Shown: positions 10,442-20,787 of the stretch, one piece after another
Layout: each line of letters begins with the position of its first letter
How positions within the stretch are numbered: the first letter of the stretch is position 1
NCBI RefSeq assembly: GCF_900176365.1
Contig: NZ_FWXY01000002.1
Location: forward strand, 1 to 64,000
Length of the DNA: 64,000 nt
Origin: Desulfocicer vacuolatum DSM 3385
Lineage (GTDB): Bacteria > Desulfobacterota > Desulfobacteria > Desulfobacterales > Desulfobacteraceae
Direction of reading: 5' to 3'
Notes under the pieces: model-generated
The model's input: only the letters and a program-made list of their open reading frames with translations
Database searches by the model: none
What the model was told of the DNA's origin: nothing
Program-made: the position numbers and the translations under genes

Positions 10442-10992
10442 TAGACTCTCTCACCCCTTTTTAATGATTCTCTCATATTGAACAGTTGAGTTTTAACGCT
10501 GCCATCCAGCACAAGATCGCCTATTTTGGTCACAATTCCGCCAATGAGCTCGGCATCCTGCTCAACATCCAGAATAATCTCTTTGCCGATTCGTTTTGCA
10601 AGGCCCTGTTTAATTTTCTCTGTGGCCTCGGCGGACAACTCTGTGGCCGATACCAGGGTGGCATGAACCACGCCGTTCAGTTCGTCTGCCAGTTTCTTAT
10701 AAAACTCACTGATATCCCGCAGAAAAACGATGCGCCGTTTATCAAACAACAACACCAGGAAAGATTTCATCACCTGGGAAAAAGAGGTCTTTTCCAGGAT
10801 GGAAATCAATACGGTTCTCCTGTCGTTCTTGTCAAACAAGGGATTACTTACAGCTTTTTCAAGTTCAACATTGGTGTCAAAGAGTTCCACAATCTCATCC
10901 AGCTCTTTGCGATACTGATCTGCATTGCCGTCCTCTTCGCCGATAAGCATCAATGCTTTGGCATAGCGCCGTGAAATAGATAGATTTTTCAT
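10441..10992 (-). CDS. atpH: ATP synthase F1 subunit delta (OSCP)
   Basis: Peripheral-stalk subunit linking b/b' to the top of F1 (183 aa). It begins [15 protein letters not shown], as usual for delta, and ends with the conserved [21 protein letters not shown] region. The start overlaps the atpF stop by one base (TAATG). Confidence 0.95.
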   Translation of the reverse strand: MKNLSISRRYAKALMLIGEEDGNADQYRKELDEIVELFDTNVELEKAVSNPLFDKNDRRTVLISILEKTSFSQVMKSFLVLLFDKRRIVFLRDISEFYKKLADELNGVVHATLVSATELSAEATEKIKQGLAKRIGKEIILDVEQDAELIGGIVTKIGDLVLDGSVKTQLFNMRESLKRGERV

Positions 10993-11594
10993 TATGCCAC
11001 CACCTTGTCCAGATACTCATCAACCAGACGATCCTGATCCTCGGAGTTAATTAACTCTTTTACCAGGGTTTCTGCCTGTTCAAGGGCCTTTTCAGCAATT
11101 TCCTGCTGCAGGCTTAACTTTGCAGCCTTGAACTCCTGCTCAATGTTTCTCTTTGCAGATTCTTCAAGTTTGGCAGCCTGGGCTTCGGCCTCGGCAAGAA
11201 TCCGTTGTTTTGCCACCTCGCCCTGTTTGACATAGGTTTCAACGATTCTCTGGGTTTCCTGGTCAAGCGTTGCCATCTTTTCGGCATATTCGGCAAGACT
11301 TTTTTCCGCAGCAGCTTTTTTCTGTTCAAGCTCGGCAAGCTCGTCTTTGATTGCCGTTACCCGGGAAGAAAAAAACTCAGCAACAGGTTTGCGGGCAATG
11401 AAAAACAGTGCAATCATGAGAACCGCAAAGTTCATCACCTTGTAGGTGTCAGTAACCACCCAGCCTTTGGGGGCTGCCGCACCATGATCTCCACCGCTTG
11501 AGGCCATGGCAATTCCGGCAAAAACAAAAAGGAAGGTCCATGCTGCAGGAATGATGGTCTTGGAATGTTTCCTCATAAACCGTACAATCTTCAT
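10992..11594 (-). CDS. atpF: ATP synthase Fo subunit b
   Basis: Peripheral-stalk subunit (200 aa from the ATG at 11594). A hydrophobic N-terminal stretch near residues 10-28 resembles a signal-like segment, then a membrane helix (KVMNFAVLMIALFFIARKP, about 50-70) and a long charged coiled coil reach to the end. An upstream GTG at 11600 is possible, but the ATG overlaps the b' stop as ATGA and has GGAGG upstream. The double hydrophobic N-terminus is common in deltaproteobacterial b subunits. Confidence 0.9.
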   Translation of the reverse strand: MKIVRFMRKHSKTIIPAAWTFLFVFAGIAMASSGGDHGAAAPKGWVVTDTYKVMNFAVLMIALFFIARKPVAEFFSSRVTAIKDELAELEQKKAAAEKSLAEYAEKMATLDQETQRIVETYVKQGEVAKQRILAEAEAQAAKLEESAKRNIEQEFKAAKLSLQQEIAEKALEQAETLVKELINSEDQDRLVDEYLDKVVA

Positions 11595-12019
11595 CAGCAC
11601 GCCCTCCCCAGTATTTTTTCACCAATCGCCTTGGCAAAAGTATCAATCTCCTGTTCAAGAGCAGATTGAGCCTTCCGGGTCTCAGTAACAACCTGACTAC
11701 GAATTTCAGCAAGGTTGGCCTGAGCTTTTTTGTTGATCCTTTCAATGATCTCTTTTTCTTCCTGGGATGCTTCTTCGACAAAGGCGTCTTTTTGTTTCAG
11801 ACCCTCTGCCCTTGCACCCTTCAACCCTTCCGCATACTCTTTGTCCTTAAGGACCGCTTCGGATGAAAGACTTTCAACGCCCTGTTGAAGTCCATCAACC
11901 TTGGCCTTTCGATCCAGCAGAATTTTGCGAACAGGCTTGAACAGTACCCGATTGAGCACGTACAAGAGAAAAAGGAAATTGATGATCTGAATAAACAATG
12001 ACCCATCAACACTAACCAT
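11594..12019 (-). CDS. atpF2: ATP synthase Fo subunit b'
   Basis: Second, shorter stalk subunit (141 aa) with one membrane helix (SLFIQIINFLFLLYVLNRVL, residues 6-25) followed by a coiled coil. A b' plus b pair replaces the b homodimer in many bacteria. It is the first gene of this operon; the a and c subunit genes (atpB, atpE) are not here and are presumably encoded elsewhere, as usual in this group. Confidence 0.9.
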   Translation of the reverse strand: MVSVDGSLFIQIINFLFLLYVLNRVLFKPVRKILLDRKAKVDGLQQGVESLSSEAVLKDKEYAEGLKGARAEGLKQKDAFVEEASQEEKEIIERINKKAQANLAEIRSQVVTETRKAQSALEQEIDTFAKAIGEKILGRAC

Positions 12020-12126
12020 ACATTTCCCTCCGCCAGTTAATAATTAAAAAAAATACACTAACCTATATTCCACACAGTTGCCCGGTGCCGTCACCGGCAA
12101 CTTTAAATACAAAGAGAATCGAAATT

Positions 12127-12155
12127 TGAGTACCACCAAGATGGTTTTTTGTCAA
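12127..12155 (-). promoter_or_regulatory. candidate promoter of the ATP synthase operon
   Basis: The minus strand has a perfect TTGACA (12150-12155), a 17-nt spacer and a weak -10 TACTCA (12127-12132), about 110 nt before atpF2. Between them and the gene is a stable hairpin, TTGCCGGTG-ACG-GCACCGGGCAA (about 12074-12102), which may fold in the leader. Confidence 0.35.
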
Positions 12156-12188
12156 CATCCAAATAATTCTACCCTTGACAGCTCCGGG

Positions 12189-13295
12189 TCACCCGGAAAG
12201 AAATCGCCGCATGCTGATATTCATCAACAGGCCGATGCCCACCATATTGGTGATCACCGAAGAGCCGCCGTAACTGATCAAGGGAAGGGGAACACCCACC
12301 ACCGGCATCAGGCCCATGACCATACCGATGTTGATGAATATCTGCCAGAAAATCATAATGGTAATACCAAAGGCAAGAATGGAACCAAACATATCCCGGC
12401 AGCCGTAGGCGATGTTAAATCCCCACAGCAAAAAGAGGAAATAGAGGATGAGCAAGACGCAGCACCCCACAAACCCCCACTCTTCGGCCAGCACCGAAAG
12501 AATAAAGTCTGTGTGCTGTTCCGGCAAAAAGGACAAGGCATTCTGGGTCCCCTTTAAAAACCCCTTGCCGTACATCATGCCGGAACCAATGGCAATCTTG
12601 GATTGAATAATATGATACCCGGCCCCCAGGGGATCACGATCGGGATTAAGAAAAGTTAAGATCCGGGCTTTTTGATATTCCTTTAAAACAAAAAACCACA
12701 AAAGGGGGGCGGCCCCCGCTGCCAGAGCGGCACAGGAAAAAAATACTTTTTTCTGCACATGAACAAAAAGCGTCATGGAGGCGGCAATGAATAAGATCAG
12801 CATGGCCGTGCCCAGATCGGGCTGCTTAAGGATAAAAAGAAAGGGCAGAACCAATAATCCCACAGGTTTTAAAAGCCCGTGAAATCCAAGGCCCTCTTCT
12901 GTGACACAGGTGGAATACACCGATGCCAGCACAATGATCATGGACAACTTCATCAATTCCGAGGGCTGCACAGTAAAAGGCCCCAGGGCAAGCCAGCGGG
13001 TGGAGCCCCCGGCATTTCGTCCAAAGATAAGCACCGCTGCCAGCAGGGCCACACAGATGAAATAGATCAGAAGACTGGCCTTGTCTATGAACTTATAGTG
13101 GACCAGAAACGAGGAAAACATGATAAAGAACCCTGCCCCCATCCATATCATCTGTTTTTTAAAAATCACTGCCATTCCCTGGACTTCAGCAGCGTTGACC
13201 GCACTGTACAACACCCCCAGCCCCAGGCCGCAGATGGAAAGGGTCAACAAAAAAAGGCCCCAGTCAAAACATTCTAAAAGTCTTCGATCAAACAT
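12189..13295 (-). CDS. rodA: rod-shape glycan polymerase RodA (SEDS family)
   Basis: Integral membrane peptidoglycan glycosyltransferase that works with PBP2 in side-wall growth. It has about ten predicted helices and the SEDS signatures RWLALGPFTVQPSELMKLSM (around residue 110), KQPDLGTAM and the C-terminal GVPLPLISYGGSS. At 368 aa it has the usual length. The ATG at 13295 has GGAG 7 nt upstream and is preferred over the GTG one codon earlier. Last gene of the mre operon. Confidence 0.95.
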   Translation of the reverse strand: MFDRRLLECFDWGLFLLTLSICGLGLGVLYSAVNAAEVQGMAVIFKKQMIWMGAGFFIMFSSFLVHYKFIDKASLLIYFICVALLAAVLIFGRNAGGSTRWLALGPFTVQPSELMKLSMIIVLASVYSTCVTEEGLGFHGLLKPVGLLVLPFLFILKQPDLGTAMLILFIAASMTLFVHVQKKVFFSCAALAAGAAPLLWFFVLKEYQKARILTFLNPDRDPLGAGYHIIQSKIAIGSGMMYGKGFLKGTQNALSFLPEQHTDFILSVLAEEWGFVGCCVLLILYFLFLLWGFNIAYGCRDMFGSILAFGITIMIFWQIFINIGMVMGLMPVVGVPLPLISYGGSSVITNMVGIGLLMNISMRRFLSG

Positions 13296-13333
13296 CACAC
13301 ATCTCCAGGAAAAATGGGATCACACCGGCCCCA

Positions 13334-15181
13334 TTACTCTTGTTTATCAAAGTAACCAATGCGATCCAGCCATGTCTTCACCACCTGGCTGGCCACAGGG
13401 GCCGCAGCAGTGGAACCGTGCTCACCGTGCTCAATGAGCACAGACACCGCAATGACGGGATTTTCTGCCGGGGCATAGCACACAAACCATGCATGGTCCC
13501 GCAGCAGATAATCCAGGGGTTCATCCTTGCTGCGCTCCCGGTCTTTTTTTTTCATGCTGAACACCTGGGCTGTACCGGTTTTTCCTGCCATGGTGATCCC
13601 GTCTATTTTCACGGCCCTGGCGGTGCCCCGCTTTCCATGGATCACCCGTCTTAATCCTTCCCGCACAATGCGAAGGGTCTCCTTTCCTGCGGGCAGTCCC
13701 CCGGTGATTTCCGGTGGCTGCGGCACCGGGGTTTCCCCCTGGCGGAGCTGAACAGCATGCAATATTCTGGGGCGGTACAGGGTGCCTTCATTTCCCACTG
13801 CGGCAATGAGCACCGCCATCTGAAGGGGGGTCACCAGGTTAAACCCCTGCCCAATGGCAATGGACAGGGTTTCCCCCCCCTGCCAGGAGACACCAAAACG
13901 CCTCCGCTTCCAGGCAGCCGTGGGAATCAATCCGGGGCGTTCCTTTCTCAACTCAATGCCCGTGGGTTTGCCCAGCCCACATCCCCTGGCATACTGGGCC
14001 AGGGTATCCACCCCCACATCTTCCCCCACCCGGTAATAAAATACATCACACGATTTTTCCAGGGAACCAAAGATATCCACATCGCCGTGGCCCCATTTTT
14101 TCCAGCATCGATAAATTCTATTGCCATACCTGTGGCGACCCGAACAGAACCGGGAGGTGTGGGTGCTCACCACGCCTTCTTCCAGCCCGGCAATGGCGGA
14201 AACAATCTTGTAGGTGGAGGCCGGTGGATATTCACCCTGTATGGCCTTATTGGTCATGGGACGTCCGGGGTTTTCTTGAAGTGCCCGCCATTTCTTATGG
14301 GAGATACCGCCTATGAAATCATTCTGGTTATAGGCAGGGCTGCTGGCCATGCACAACACATCGCCGGTGGCAGGATCAAGGGCCACCACAGCCCCGGACC
14401 GCCCCTGAATCAGCGCCTCTGCAGCCTGCTGAAGCTCAAGATCAATGGTCAAAAAAATATTTTGCCCCGGCACCGGGTCCACGGTGTTCAGCACCCGCAC
14501 CAGTCGACCTGTGGCATCCACCTCCACCTGTCGCCCCCCCCGTTTTCCGTGGAGCAGTGATTCAAACTCTTTTTCCACCCCGTCCCGGCCAATGGAATCC
14601 CCGCTTCTCACATCGGGAAAATTCCCTTTTTTAAGCTCTTGCGCATTAATTTCACCCAGATAGCCCAGAACATGGGCCGCACATTTTTCATGGATATAAT
14701 TTCGCCGGGGCTCCACATCAATGATCACCCCGGGCAAATCAAATCCATGGGCTTTTACCACGGCAAGCTGGTTTCTGGAGATATTTCGCTTTAACAAAAT
14801 GGGCTTGAATTTTGTCCGCCGGGATTTGCTGTCAATTTTCTCCCGGAGCTCTTCAACAGGCACCGCCATTAACCGGGCAAGGCGGGAAAGGGTTTGGTCC
14901 ACCGGAACGGCATCCTTCAGGACAATTTTAAGGTCAAAGGAGGGACGATTATCCACCAAAAGGGCTCCGTTTCTGTCATAAATCAAGCCCCGGGGAGCTG
15001 GAATGCTTTGCAGTCGAATACAGTTATTGGCCGACAAATGATGATACCATTCCCCCTTGATCACCTGGAGATAAACAAAGCGGGCAAGAAGAATGGAAAA
15101 GGCCACAGCCACACACAGGGTGCCGCCCATCAACCGTTTTTTAAGCCATTCCCTTCCCGGTGGTTTCACATATTGAGACAC
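13334..15181 (-). CDS. mrdA: penicillin-binding protein 2 (elongasome transpeptidase)
   Basis: Class B PBP (615 aa) that crosslinks peptidoglycan during rod elongation with RodA. It has one N-terminal membrane helix (about residues 15-36), a dimerisation domain, then transpeptidase motifs in order: SxxK as STYK in PPASTYKIVSAI, SxN-type SCD in EKSCDVFYYRVG, and KTGT in MAGKTGTAQV. The start is a GTG two bases after the mreD stop, so translation is probably coupled. Confidence 0.95.
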   Translation of the reverse strand: MSQYVKPPGREWLKKRLMGGTLCVAVAFSILLARFVYLQVIKGEWYHHLSANNCIRLQSIPAPRGLIYDRNGALLVDNRPSFDLKIVLKDAVPVDQTLSRLARLMAVPVEELREKIDSKSRRTKFKPILLKRNISRNQLAVVKAHGFDLPGVIIDVEPRRNYIHEKCAAHVLGYLGEINAQELKKGNFPDVRSGDSIGRDGVEKEFESLLHGKRGGRQVEVDATGRLVRVLNTVDPVPGQNIFLTIDLELQQAAEALIQGRSGAVVALDPATGDVLCMASSPAYNQNDFIGGISHKKWRALQENPGRPMTNKAIQGEYPPASTYKIVSAIAGLEEGVVSTHTSRFCSGRHRYGNRIYRCWKKWGHGDVDIFGSLEKSCDVFYYRVGEDVGVDTLAQYARGCGLGKPTGIELRKERPGLIPTAAWKRRRFGVSWQGGETLSIAIGQGFNLVTPLQMAVLIAAVGNEGTLYRPRILHAVQLRQGETPVPQPPEITGGLPAGKETLRIVREGLRRVIHGKRGTARAVKIDGITMAGKTGTAQVFSMKKKDRERSKDEPLDYLLRDHAWFVCYAPAENPVIAVSVLIEHGEHGSTAAAPVASQVVKTWLDRIGYFDKQE

Positions 15182-15183
15182 CC

Positions 15184-15711
15184 CTACCCCCTGATTCCCA
15201 TTTTTCTTCCTGTCACACGCTGGATTTTTTTATCCCAGCCTTTTTTACATTTATTAACCACCACCAACAACAGGGGAATCATAAAAAAACCAACCACGAT
15301 CTGTTTACCCATGAACACAATATCTGCGGTGGAAAAAAACCAGCCGTCCTGTTTCACCAGAAGGGTAAAAATCAAGAACCCATGCTCCATGGCAACGGCC
15401 CCGGCACTGATCACCGGGATAAAAATAAAATTCCCCGCATGAATCACATGCCTGAGCATGAATACAAAAAGATAAATCCACACATATGAAGAGATATAAA
15501 AACCGGAAGGAACACCGGACAGGCAATCCATGGTCCAGCCCAGGGCCACCACATAAAGAATAAAAATACCATGGGAGGTGAACAGGCTGACATAAAGAAC
15601 ATTAACAATGAGAAGGTCAAAACAGCAGTTTAAAAAAGCAATTTCAGGGACCAGGGTGGTTTGAACAATCACCAGGAAAAGGGAGAGAAACAGATAAAAA
15701 AGTGCATTCAT
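15184..15711 (-). CDS. mreD: rod-shape-determining protein MreD
   Basis: A hydrophobic 175-aa protein with five to six predicted helices and the MreD-like segment DCLSGVPSGFYISSYVWIYL. It is part of the elongasome membrane complex. Its ATG overlaps the mreC stop as ATGA. The call depends partly on its place between mreC and mrdA, since MreD sequence is poorly conserved. Confidence 0.9.
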   Translation of the reverse strand: MNALFYLFLSLFLVIVQTTLVPEIAFLNCCFDLLIVNVLYVSLFTSHGIFILYVVALGWTMDCLSGVPSGFYISSYVWIYLFVFMLRHVIHAGNFIFIPVISAGAVAMEHGFLIFTLLVKQDGWFFSTADIVFMGKQIVVGFFMIPLLLVVVNKCKKGWDKKIQRVTGRKMGIRG

Positions 15712-16544
15712 GGGCGAACATCTTCTGTGGGTCCGGTTTGCTTTACAAACACCAGCACCTCTTCCAGGGTATTGAAATCCACACTGGTTTTCACCCGGAC
15801 ATGCTGGAACAGATCAGAATTTTCTTTTTTCACATCCACCACTTTTCCAATGCTAACCCCCTTGGGAAAAATTTGATCCAGGCCGGAGGCCACAATGTCA
15901 TCCCCAACGGTGACGGTCTCTTTTCTCAGGGCATAGTCAAAAAAACAGGTTTCTGTGTTATCTCCCTGGACAATTCCCCGGGCCCGGGTACTTTGCACCA
16001 AAGCATCCACTGAACTGTTGCGATCGGTGATGAGAAGGACCCGGCTGTATCGTCCGGCCACAGCCACCACCTGCCCCACAATGCCCTGGGCCGCCACCAC
16101 AGGAAGCCCCTTGCACAGCCCGTCCTGGTTTCCCTTGTCTATCATCATGGTGCTGAACCACGGGGAGGGGTCCCGGGCAATCACCTTGGCCGCCACCATG
16201 ATTTGTGCTTCAGCTTGTTTAAAGTAAATAAATTTTCTCAACCGCTGGTTTTCCAGGGCAAGCTCCCGGCATCGGTTCTGATCCGCCGTGGCCAGGGCCA
16301 GGGCTTTTTTTAACATTTTATTTTCCCTGGCTGCGGACACCGATGCAAAATACACGGCCCACACATCCTGCACCGCGTCTGTTGTGCGGGTCACCGCCAT
16401 TTGAAAGGGTGCCACCAGGGCAATGGTGAGGCGCTCAAGACGGCTCACCGGCACACCGCCTTTACTGCCCACGGCCAGATACACAAGGTTGGCCAGGACA
16501 ACAAAAACAGCAAGAATCAAAAAGACAAATCGTTTTGAAAACAT
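15708..16544 (-). CDS. mreC: rod-shape-determining protein MreC
   Basis: Periplasmic scaffold of the elongasome. It has one N-terminal membrane helix, a coiled coil (about residues 60-95) and the beta-rich MreC core with KGLPVVAAQGIVGQVV and LITDRNSSVDA. I start at the ATG at 16544, 5 nt after the mreB stop (278 aa). The longer open frame to 16607 would overlap mreB by 59 nt and adds 21 residues without family similarity. Confidence 0.93.
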   Translation of the reverse strand: MFSKRFVFLILAVFVVLANLVYLAVGSKGGVPVSRLERLTIALVAPFQMAVTRTTDAVQDVWAVYFASVSAARENKMLKKALALATADQNRCRELALENQRLRKFIYFKQAEAQIMVAAKVIARDPSPWFSTMMIDKGNQDGLCKGLPVVAAQGIVGQVVAVAGRYSRVLLITDRNSSVDALVQSTRARGIVQGDNTETCFFDYALRKETVTVGDDIVASGLDQIFPKGVSIGKVVDVKKENSDLFQHVRVKTSVDFNTLEEVLVFVKQTGPTEDVRP

Positions 16545-16548
16545 GGCA

Positions 16549-17825
<1,277 letters not shown>

Positions 17826-18995
17826 TTATTTAACCGTTTCCATAACCGCATCGTGGAGTCGGGGACGAAATTGTCTTATTTTAATATTGTTCCGGCAGGG
17901 GTGGACCCGGTTGGTGAGCAGCACCACAATAACGGAGGAGTCAGGCTCCATCCAGAAGGAGGTGCCGGTGAAGCCCAGATGACCCAGGGCCCCGGGGGAA
18001 AAGCCGGTACCGGCCGAGGACCCCCTGGGAGACGGGGTGTCAAATCCGGCCACCCGCTCTGCATGGGATTCTTTTTTTACAAATTCCCTGAGAACCCTTC
18101 CGGGGATGGGGGAAAATGGATGTTGGGTTCTGGGTTTTGGGTTCTGGGTGCTGGGTGCCGGATTTTGGATTCTGGGTACTGGGTGCCGGGTTTTGGGTGT
18201 CGGGAGGTGTGGGATGGATGTATCTTTAAGGGCCGCCAGGATGTAAACCAGCAGCTTTCCCACGGCCCGGGCCGTGCCAAAAAGCCCGGCATGACCCTCA
18301 ACCCCTCCCACGGCCCAGGCATTGTCATCATGGACTTCGCCTGTGAGTATGCGGCCCCGCCAGGGACATTTTTCTGTGGCGGCAAACCGTTGCTCCGGCC
18401 CCGGAGAAACATCACTCTCCCCCAGGGGCCTGAAAAACAGATCCAGCCCCAGGGGGTCAAAAAAAGTATCTTTCACGAACCGATCCAGGTGCAACCCGGT
18501 GATGGACTCCACAACCCATGACAATACCATGTACCCAAGATCGCTGTATACCTGTCCGGCTCCGGGGGGATGAATCAGCGGCTCTGCCATGATTTGCTGT
18601 CGCAGGGCCTGCCTGCGATGGGTCCGGGGCATTTTTACAAGTGATAAATAAAAGGGACGATGGGCCGGAAAGCCGGCGGTGTGGCGAAGCAATTGATCAA
18701 TGGTGATCACTTTTTTATGGTCATCTTTGCCGCAATCCACCAGGGAACCCAGGGGGCGGTCCGGAAAAAGACAGCCCCTGTCCACAAGGGTGGCCACGGC
18801 AAGGGCCGTGGCAAGGGGTTTGGTCAAGGAGGCCAGGTCAAAAAAAGTATCCAGTGTCACAGGATCATGGGTAAAAAGGCTCTGTTGGCCATAGGCCCTG
18901 TGGAAAAGCAGTTCTTCCCCCCGGGAAACCAGAAGCACGCCTCCGGGAAACACACCCTCCCGGACACCGGCCCTCATAAGCGCATCAATGGCCAT
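17826..18995 (-). CDS. serine hydrolase of the beta-lactamase/PBP4* family
   Basis: A 389-aa class C beta-lactamase-like protein. The nucleophile motif SxxK is SLTK at 56-59, the YxN-type motif is YSD at 150-152, and GVEGHAGLFGTA (231-242) is the third conserved box. Substrate unknown; relatives act on cell-wall peptides or esters. No clear signal peptide. Residues about 263-297 are a Pro/Thr/Gln/Asn-rich linker (PTPKTRHPVPRIQNPAP onward) encoded by a degenerate heptamer array (18118-18220), absent from relatives and looped out between the core and the C-terminal strands. It is just downstream of ldcA, suggesting a wall-recycling role. Confidence 0.8.
   Translation of the reverse strand: MAIDALMRAGVREGVFPGGVLLVSRGEELLFHRAYGQQSLFTHDPVTLDTFFDLASLTKPLATALAVATLVDRGCLFPDRPLGSLVDCGKDDHKKVITIDQLLRHTAGFPAHRPFYLSLVKMPRTHRRQALRQQIMAEPLIHPPGAGQVYSDLGYMVLSWVVESITGLHLDRFVKDTFFDPLGLDLFFRPLGESDVSPGPEQRFAATEKCPWRGRILTGEVHDDNAWAVGGVEGHAGLFGTARAVGKLLVYILAALKDTSIPHLPTPKTRHPVPRIQNPAPSTQNPKPRTQHPFSPIPGRVLREFVKKESHAERVAGFDTPSPRGSSAGTGFSPGALGHLGFTGTSFWMEPDSSVIVVLLTNRVHPCRNNIKIRQFRPRLHDAVMETVK
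18118..18220 (-). repeat. degenerate heptamer array within a gene
   Basis: About 14 tandem units of a TTCTGGG/GTGCTGGG-like heptamer on the plus strand (CCCAGAA on the coding strand). Because seven is not a multiple of three, the three reading phases cycle, giving the low-complexity linker in the serine hydrolase. Similar short arrays lie at about 409-460 and 28368-28392. Confidence 0.8.
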
Positions 18996-19892
18996 CTATC
19001 CCCTCCCTGCCCAGGAAAGACAGTGTTTATCCGCATCCATTAAAACAGGCACCCCCATGGGCAGGGACAAATTCACAGCATGGTGCCCCGAGGGCATTCC
19101 GGCAAGCAGGGGCAGGTGCCCCAGATGTTCATGGCAGATTTCATGGACAATCTTTTCATCCCCGCAGTTTTGAAACTGCCCCAGCACCACCCCTTTTACC
19201 CCCCGAAAAAACCCGGCCAGGGCCATCTGTGTCAACATGCGGTCAACTTTGTATGGGGGTTCATTGATCTCTTCCAGAAAAAGAATTGTTGCGGCCAAAT
19301 CCGGTTGAAACGGTGTACCGCACAAATGGCACAGGGTGGCAAGATTGCCTCCGTAAAAAAACCCTTGGGCACTCCCCGGGGTCAAGGTAATACCATTTTT
19401 CAGCGCAACGGGGAAAAGCCCATGCCAGGGGGTGGTTAACACCCCAAAAAGGGATTGCCGGGTGGCAGGTGCAGCCGTGGCAAGGGAGGTGACCACCGGA
19501 CCGTGGATCACCGGGAAATTCACCCGTTGCCCCAGGGTGACAAGGGCGGCGGTGACATCACTGAATCCCACCAGGGGCCTGGAACATTCCCGGAGCTTGT
19601 CAAAATCCAGAAAGGGCAATACCCTCATGGCCCCGAACCCTCCCCGGGCGCACATGATTGCCTTTATCCCCTTTCTGGACACCAGGCCATGGAAAATATC
19701 TGCCCGGTGTTCATCGTCACCGGCAAGATATCGTTTTGAGGCAAAAAGTTCCTGGGGCACATGCACCTTGAACCCCATCTGTTCCAGCACCTTTACCCCC
19801 CGGGCAAAAATATCGGGATCAAAGCTCCCTGAAAGGGCACAAACACCAATGGTATCCCCCGGCAACAGAGTAAAAGGCGATGAAATGCTCAT
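18996..19892 (-). CDS. ldcA: LD-carboxypeptidase (muramoyltetrapeptide carboxypeptidase)
   Basis: Peptidase family S66, which removes the terminal D-alanine from recycled cell-wall tetrapeptides. Family motifs: GDTIGVCALSG near the N-terminus, MCARGGFGAMR, the nucleophile serine in LVGFSDVTAAL, and the glutamate/histidine segment FLEEINEPPYKVDRML. About 298 aa from the ATG at 19892; a TTG at 19916 overlapping rsmE is an alternative start. Adjacent to a beta-lactamase-like hydrolase. Confidence 0.88.
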   Translation of the reverse strand: MSISSPFTLLPGDTIGVCALSGSFDPDIFARGVKVLEQMGFKVHVPQELFASKRYLAGDDEHRADIFHGLVSRKGIKAIMCARGGFGAMRVLPFLDFDKLRECSRPLVGFSDVTAALVTLGQRVNFPVIHGPVVTSLATAAPATRQSLFGVLTTPWHGLFPVALKNGITLTPGSAQGFFYGGNLATLCHLCGTPFQPDLAATILFLEEINEPPYKVDRMLTQMALAGFFRGVKGVVLGQFQNCGDEKIVHEICHEHLGHLPLLAGMPSGHHAVNLSLPMGVPVLMDADKHCLSWAGRG

Positions 19893-19912
19893 TTTAAAAC
19901 GGGATTCCTTTT

Positions 19913-20620
19913 TCAATAAAGACGGGAAATGATATAGGGCACCGCAGTTTCAAGGCGCAAGATACGCTCCCCAAGACTCACTGTTTTAAAGCCGATGTCC
20001 AAAAAAGTGGCAACCTCCCGTTCAATGAATCCCCCTTCGGGCCCCATGGCAAGTACGCAGGGCTTGGAAACAGAGCGGGGGCACACATCCCAGGGACCGG
20101 GATGGGCTGTGAAGGCCATCTTTCCCTGGATAATTTCCGGTAACTCCCGGGTAACAAAGGGTTTAAACAACCGCCGAAGATGCACCTTGGGCATGACGGT
20201 GTCCCGGGACTGCTCCAACCCCAGGACCAACTCATTTTCCAGGCGGTCCGGCTCCAGCAGGGCACTGGACCAGAAGGATTTTTCCACCCGCCAGGTGTTG
20301 ATAAGATAAATCTCCTTCACCCCCAGGGAGGCCACAGTCTGCAAAATCCGCCGGAGCATCTTGGGCCGGGGCAGTGCCAGCACCAGGGTCAGGGGCAAAG
20401 GGGCCGGAGAAGGCGTGTCCAGGATCACAGCCATATCCACATAACCAGGGGCTGTTTCCAGAACCCTTGCACTTCCCATATCTCCATTGATCATCCCCAC
20501 GGTGAGCATATCCCCCACCCCGGCCCGGTGAACCTTTTTTATGTGGGTCATGCGACGGCCCCCAAGGCGCACCACTCCCGGCTCGATATAATCTTCTTTA
20601 AATAATAAAATAAGGTTCAT
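19913..20620 (-). CDS. rsmE: 16S rRNA m3U1498 methyltransferase
   Basis: SPOUT-class methyltransferase that modifies U1498 of 16S rRNA. At 235 aa it has the N-terminal PUA-like part (RLGGRRMTHIKKVHRAGVGD), then the knot with VLALPRPKMLRRILQTVASLGV and the SAM-binding loop LAMGPEGGFIEREV, followed by SLGERILRLETAV. Normal length. Confidence 0.93.
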   Translation of the reverse strand: MNLILLFKEDYIEPGVVRLGGRRMTHIKKVHRAGVGDMLTVGMINGDMGSARVLETAPGYVDMAVILDTPSPAPLPLTLVLALPRPKMLRRILQTVASLGVKEIYLINTWRVEKSFWSSALLEPDRLENELVLGLEQSRDTVMPKVHLRRLFKPFVTRELPEIIQGKMAFTAHPGPWDVCPRSVSKPCVLAMGPEGGFIEREVATFLDIGFKTVSLGERILRLETAVPYIISRLY

Positions 20621-20648
20621 AAATGGGGGAGAGATCCAGGATGCCCGT

Positions 20649-20747
20649 TATATGAAATACTCCGTGAATCAGGGGCGTATGTAAGCTTTGTTGTGGGCAG
20701 ACCGAGATCACAATACGGTCCACCCTTGGCCGTTATTTTAAAATAAC
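20649..20747 (+). repeat. R5 repeat, long copy
   Basis: Best-preserved long copy: TATATGAAATACTCCGTGAA, then AATCAGGGGCGTATG, GTTGTGGGCAGACC and GGTCCACCCTTGGCCGTTAT. GGGCAGACC and GGTCCACCC can pair. It fills the gap between serA and rsmE. Confidence 0.7.
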
Positions 20748-20787
20748 ATGTCAGGAAGCCGGGCATGCGCCCACCTTAAGGGCCTGC

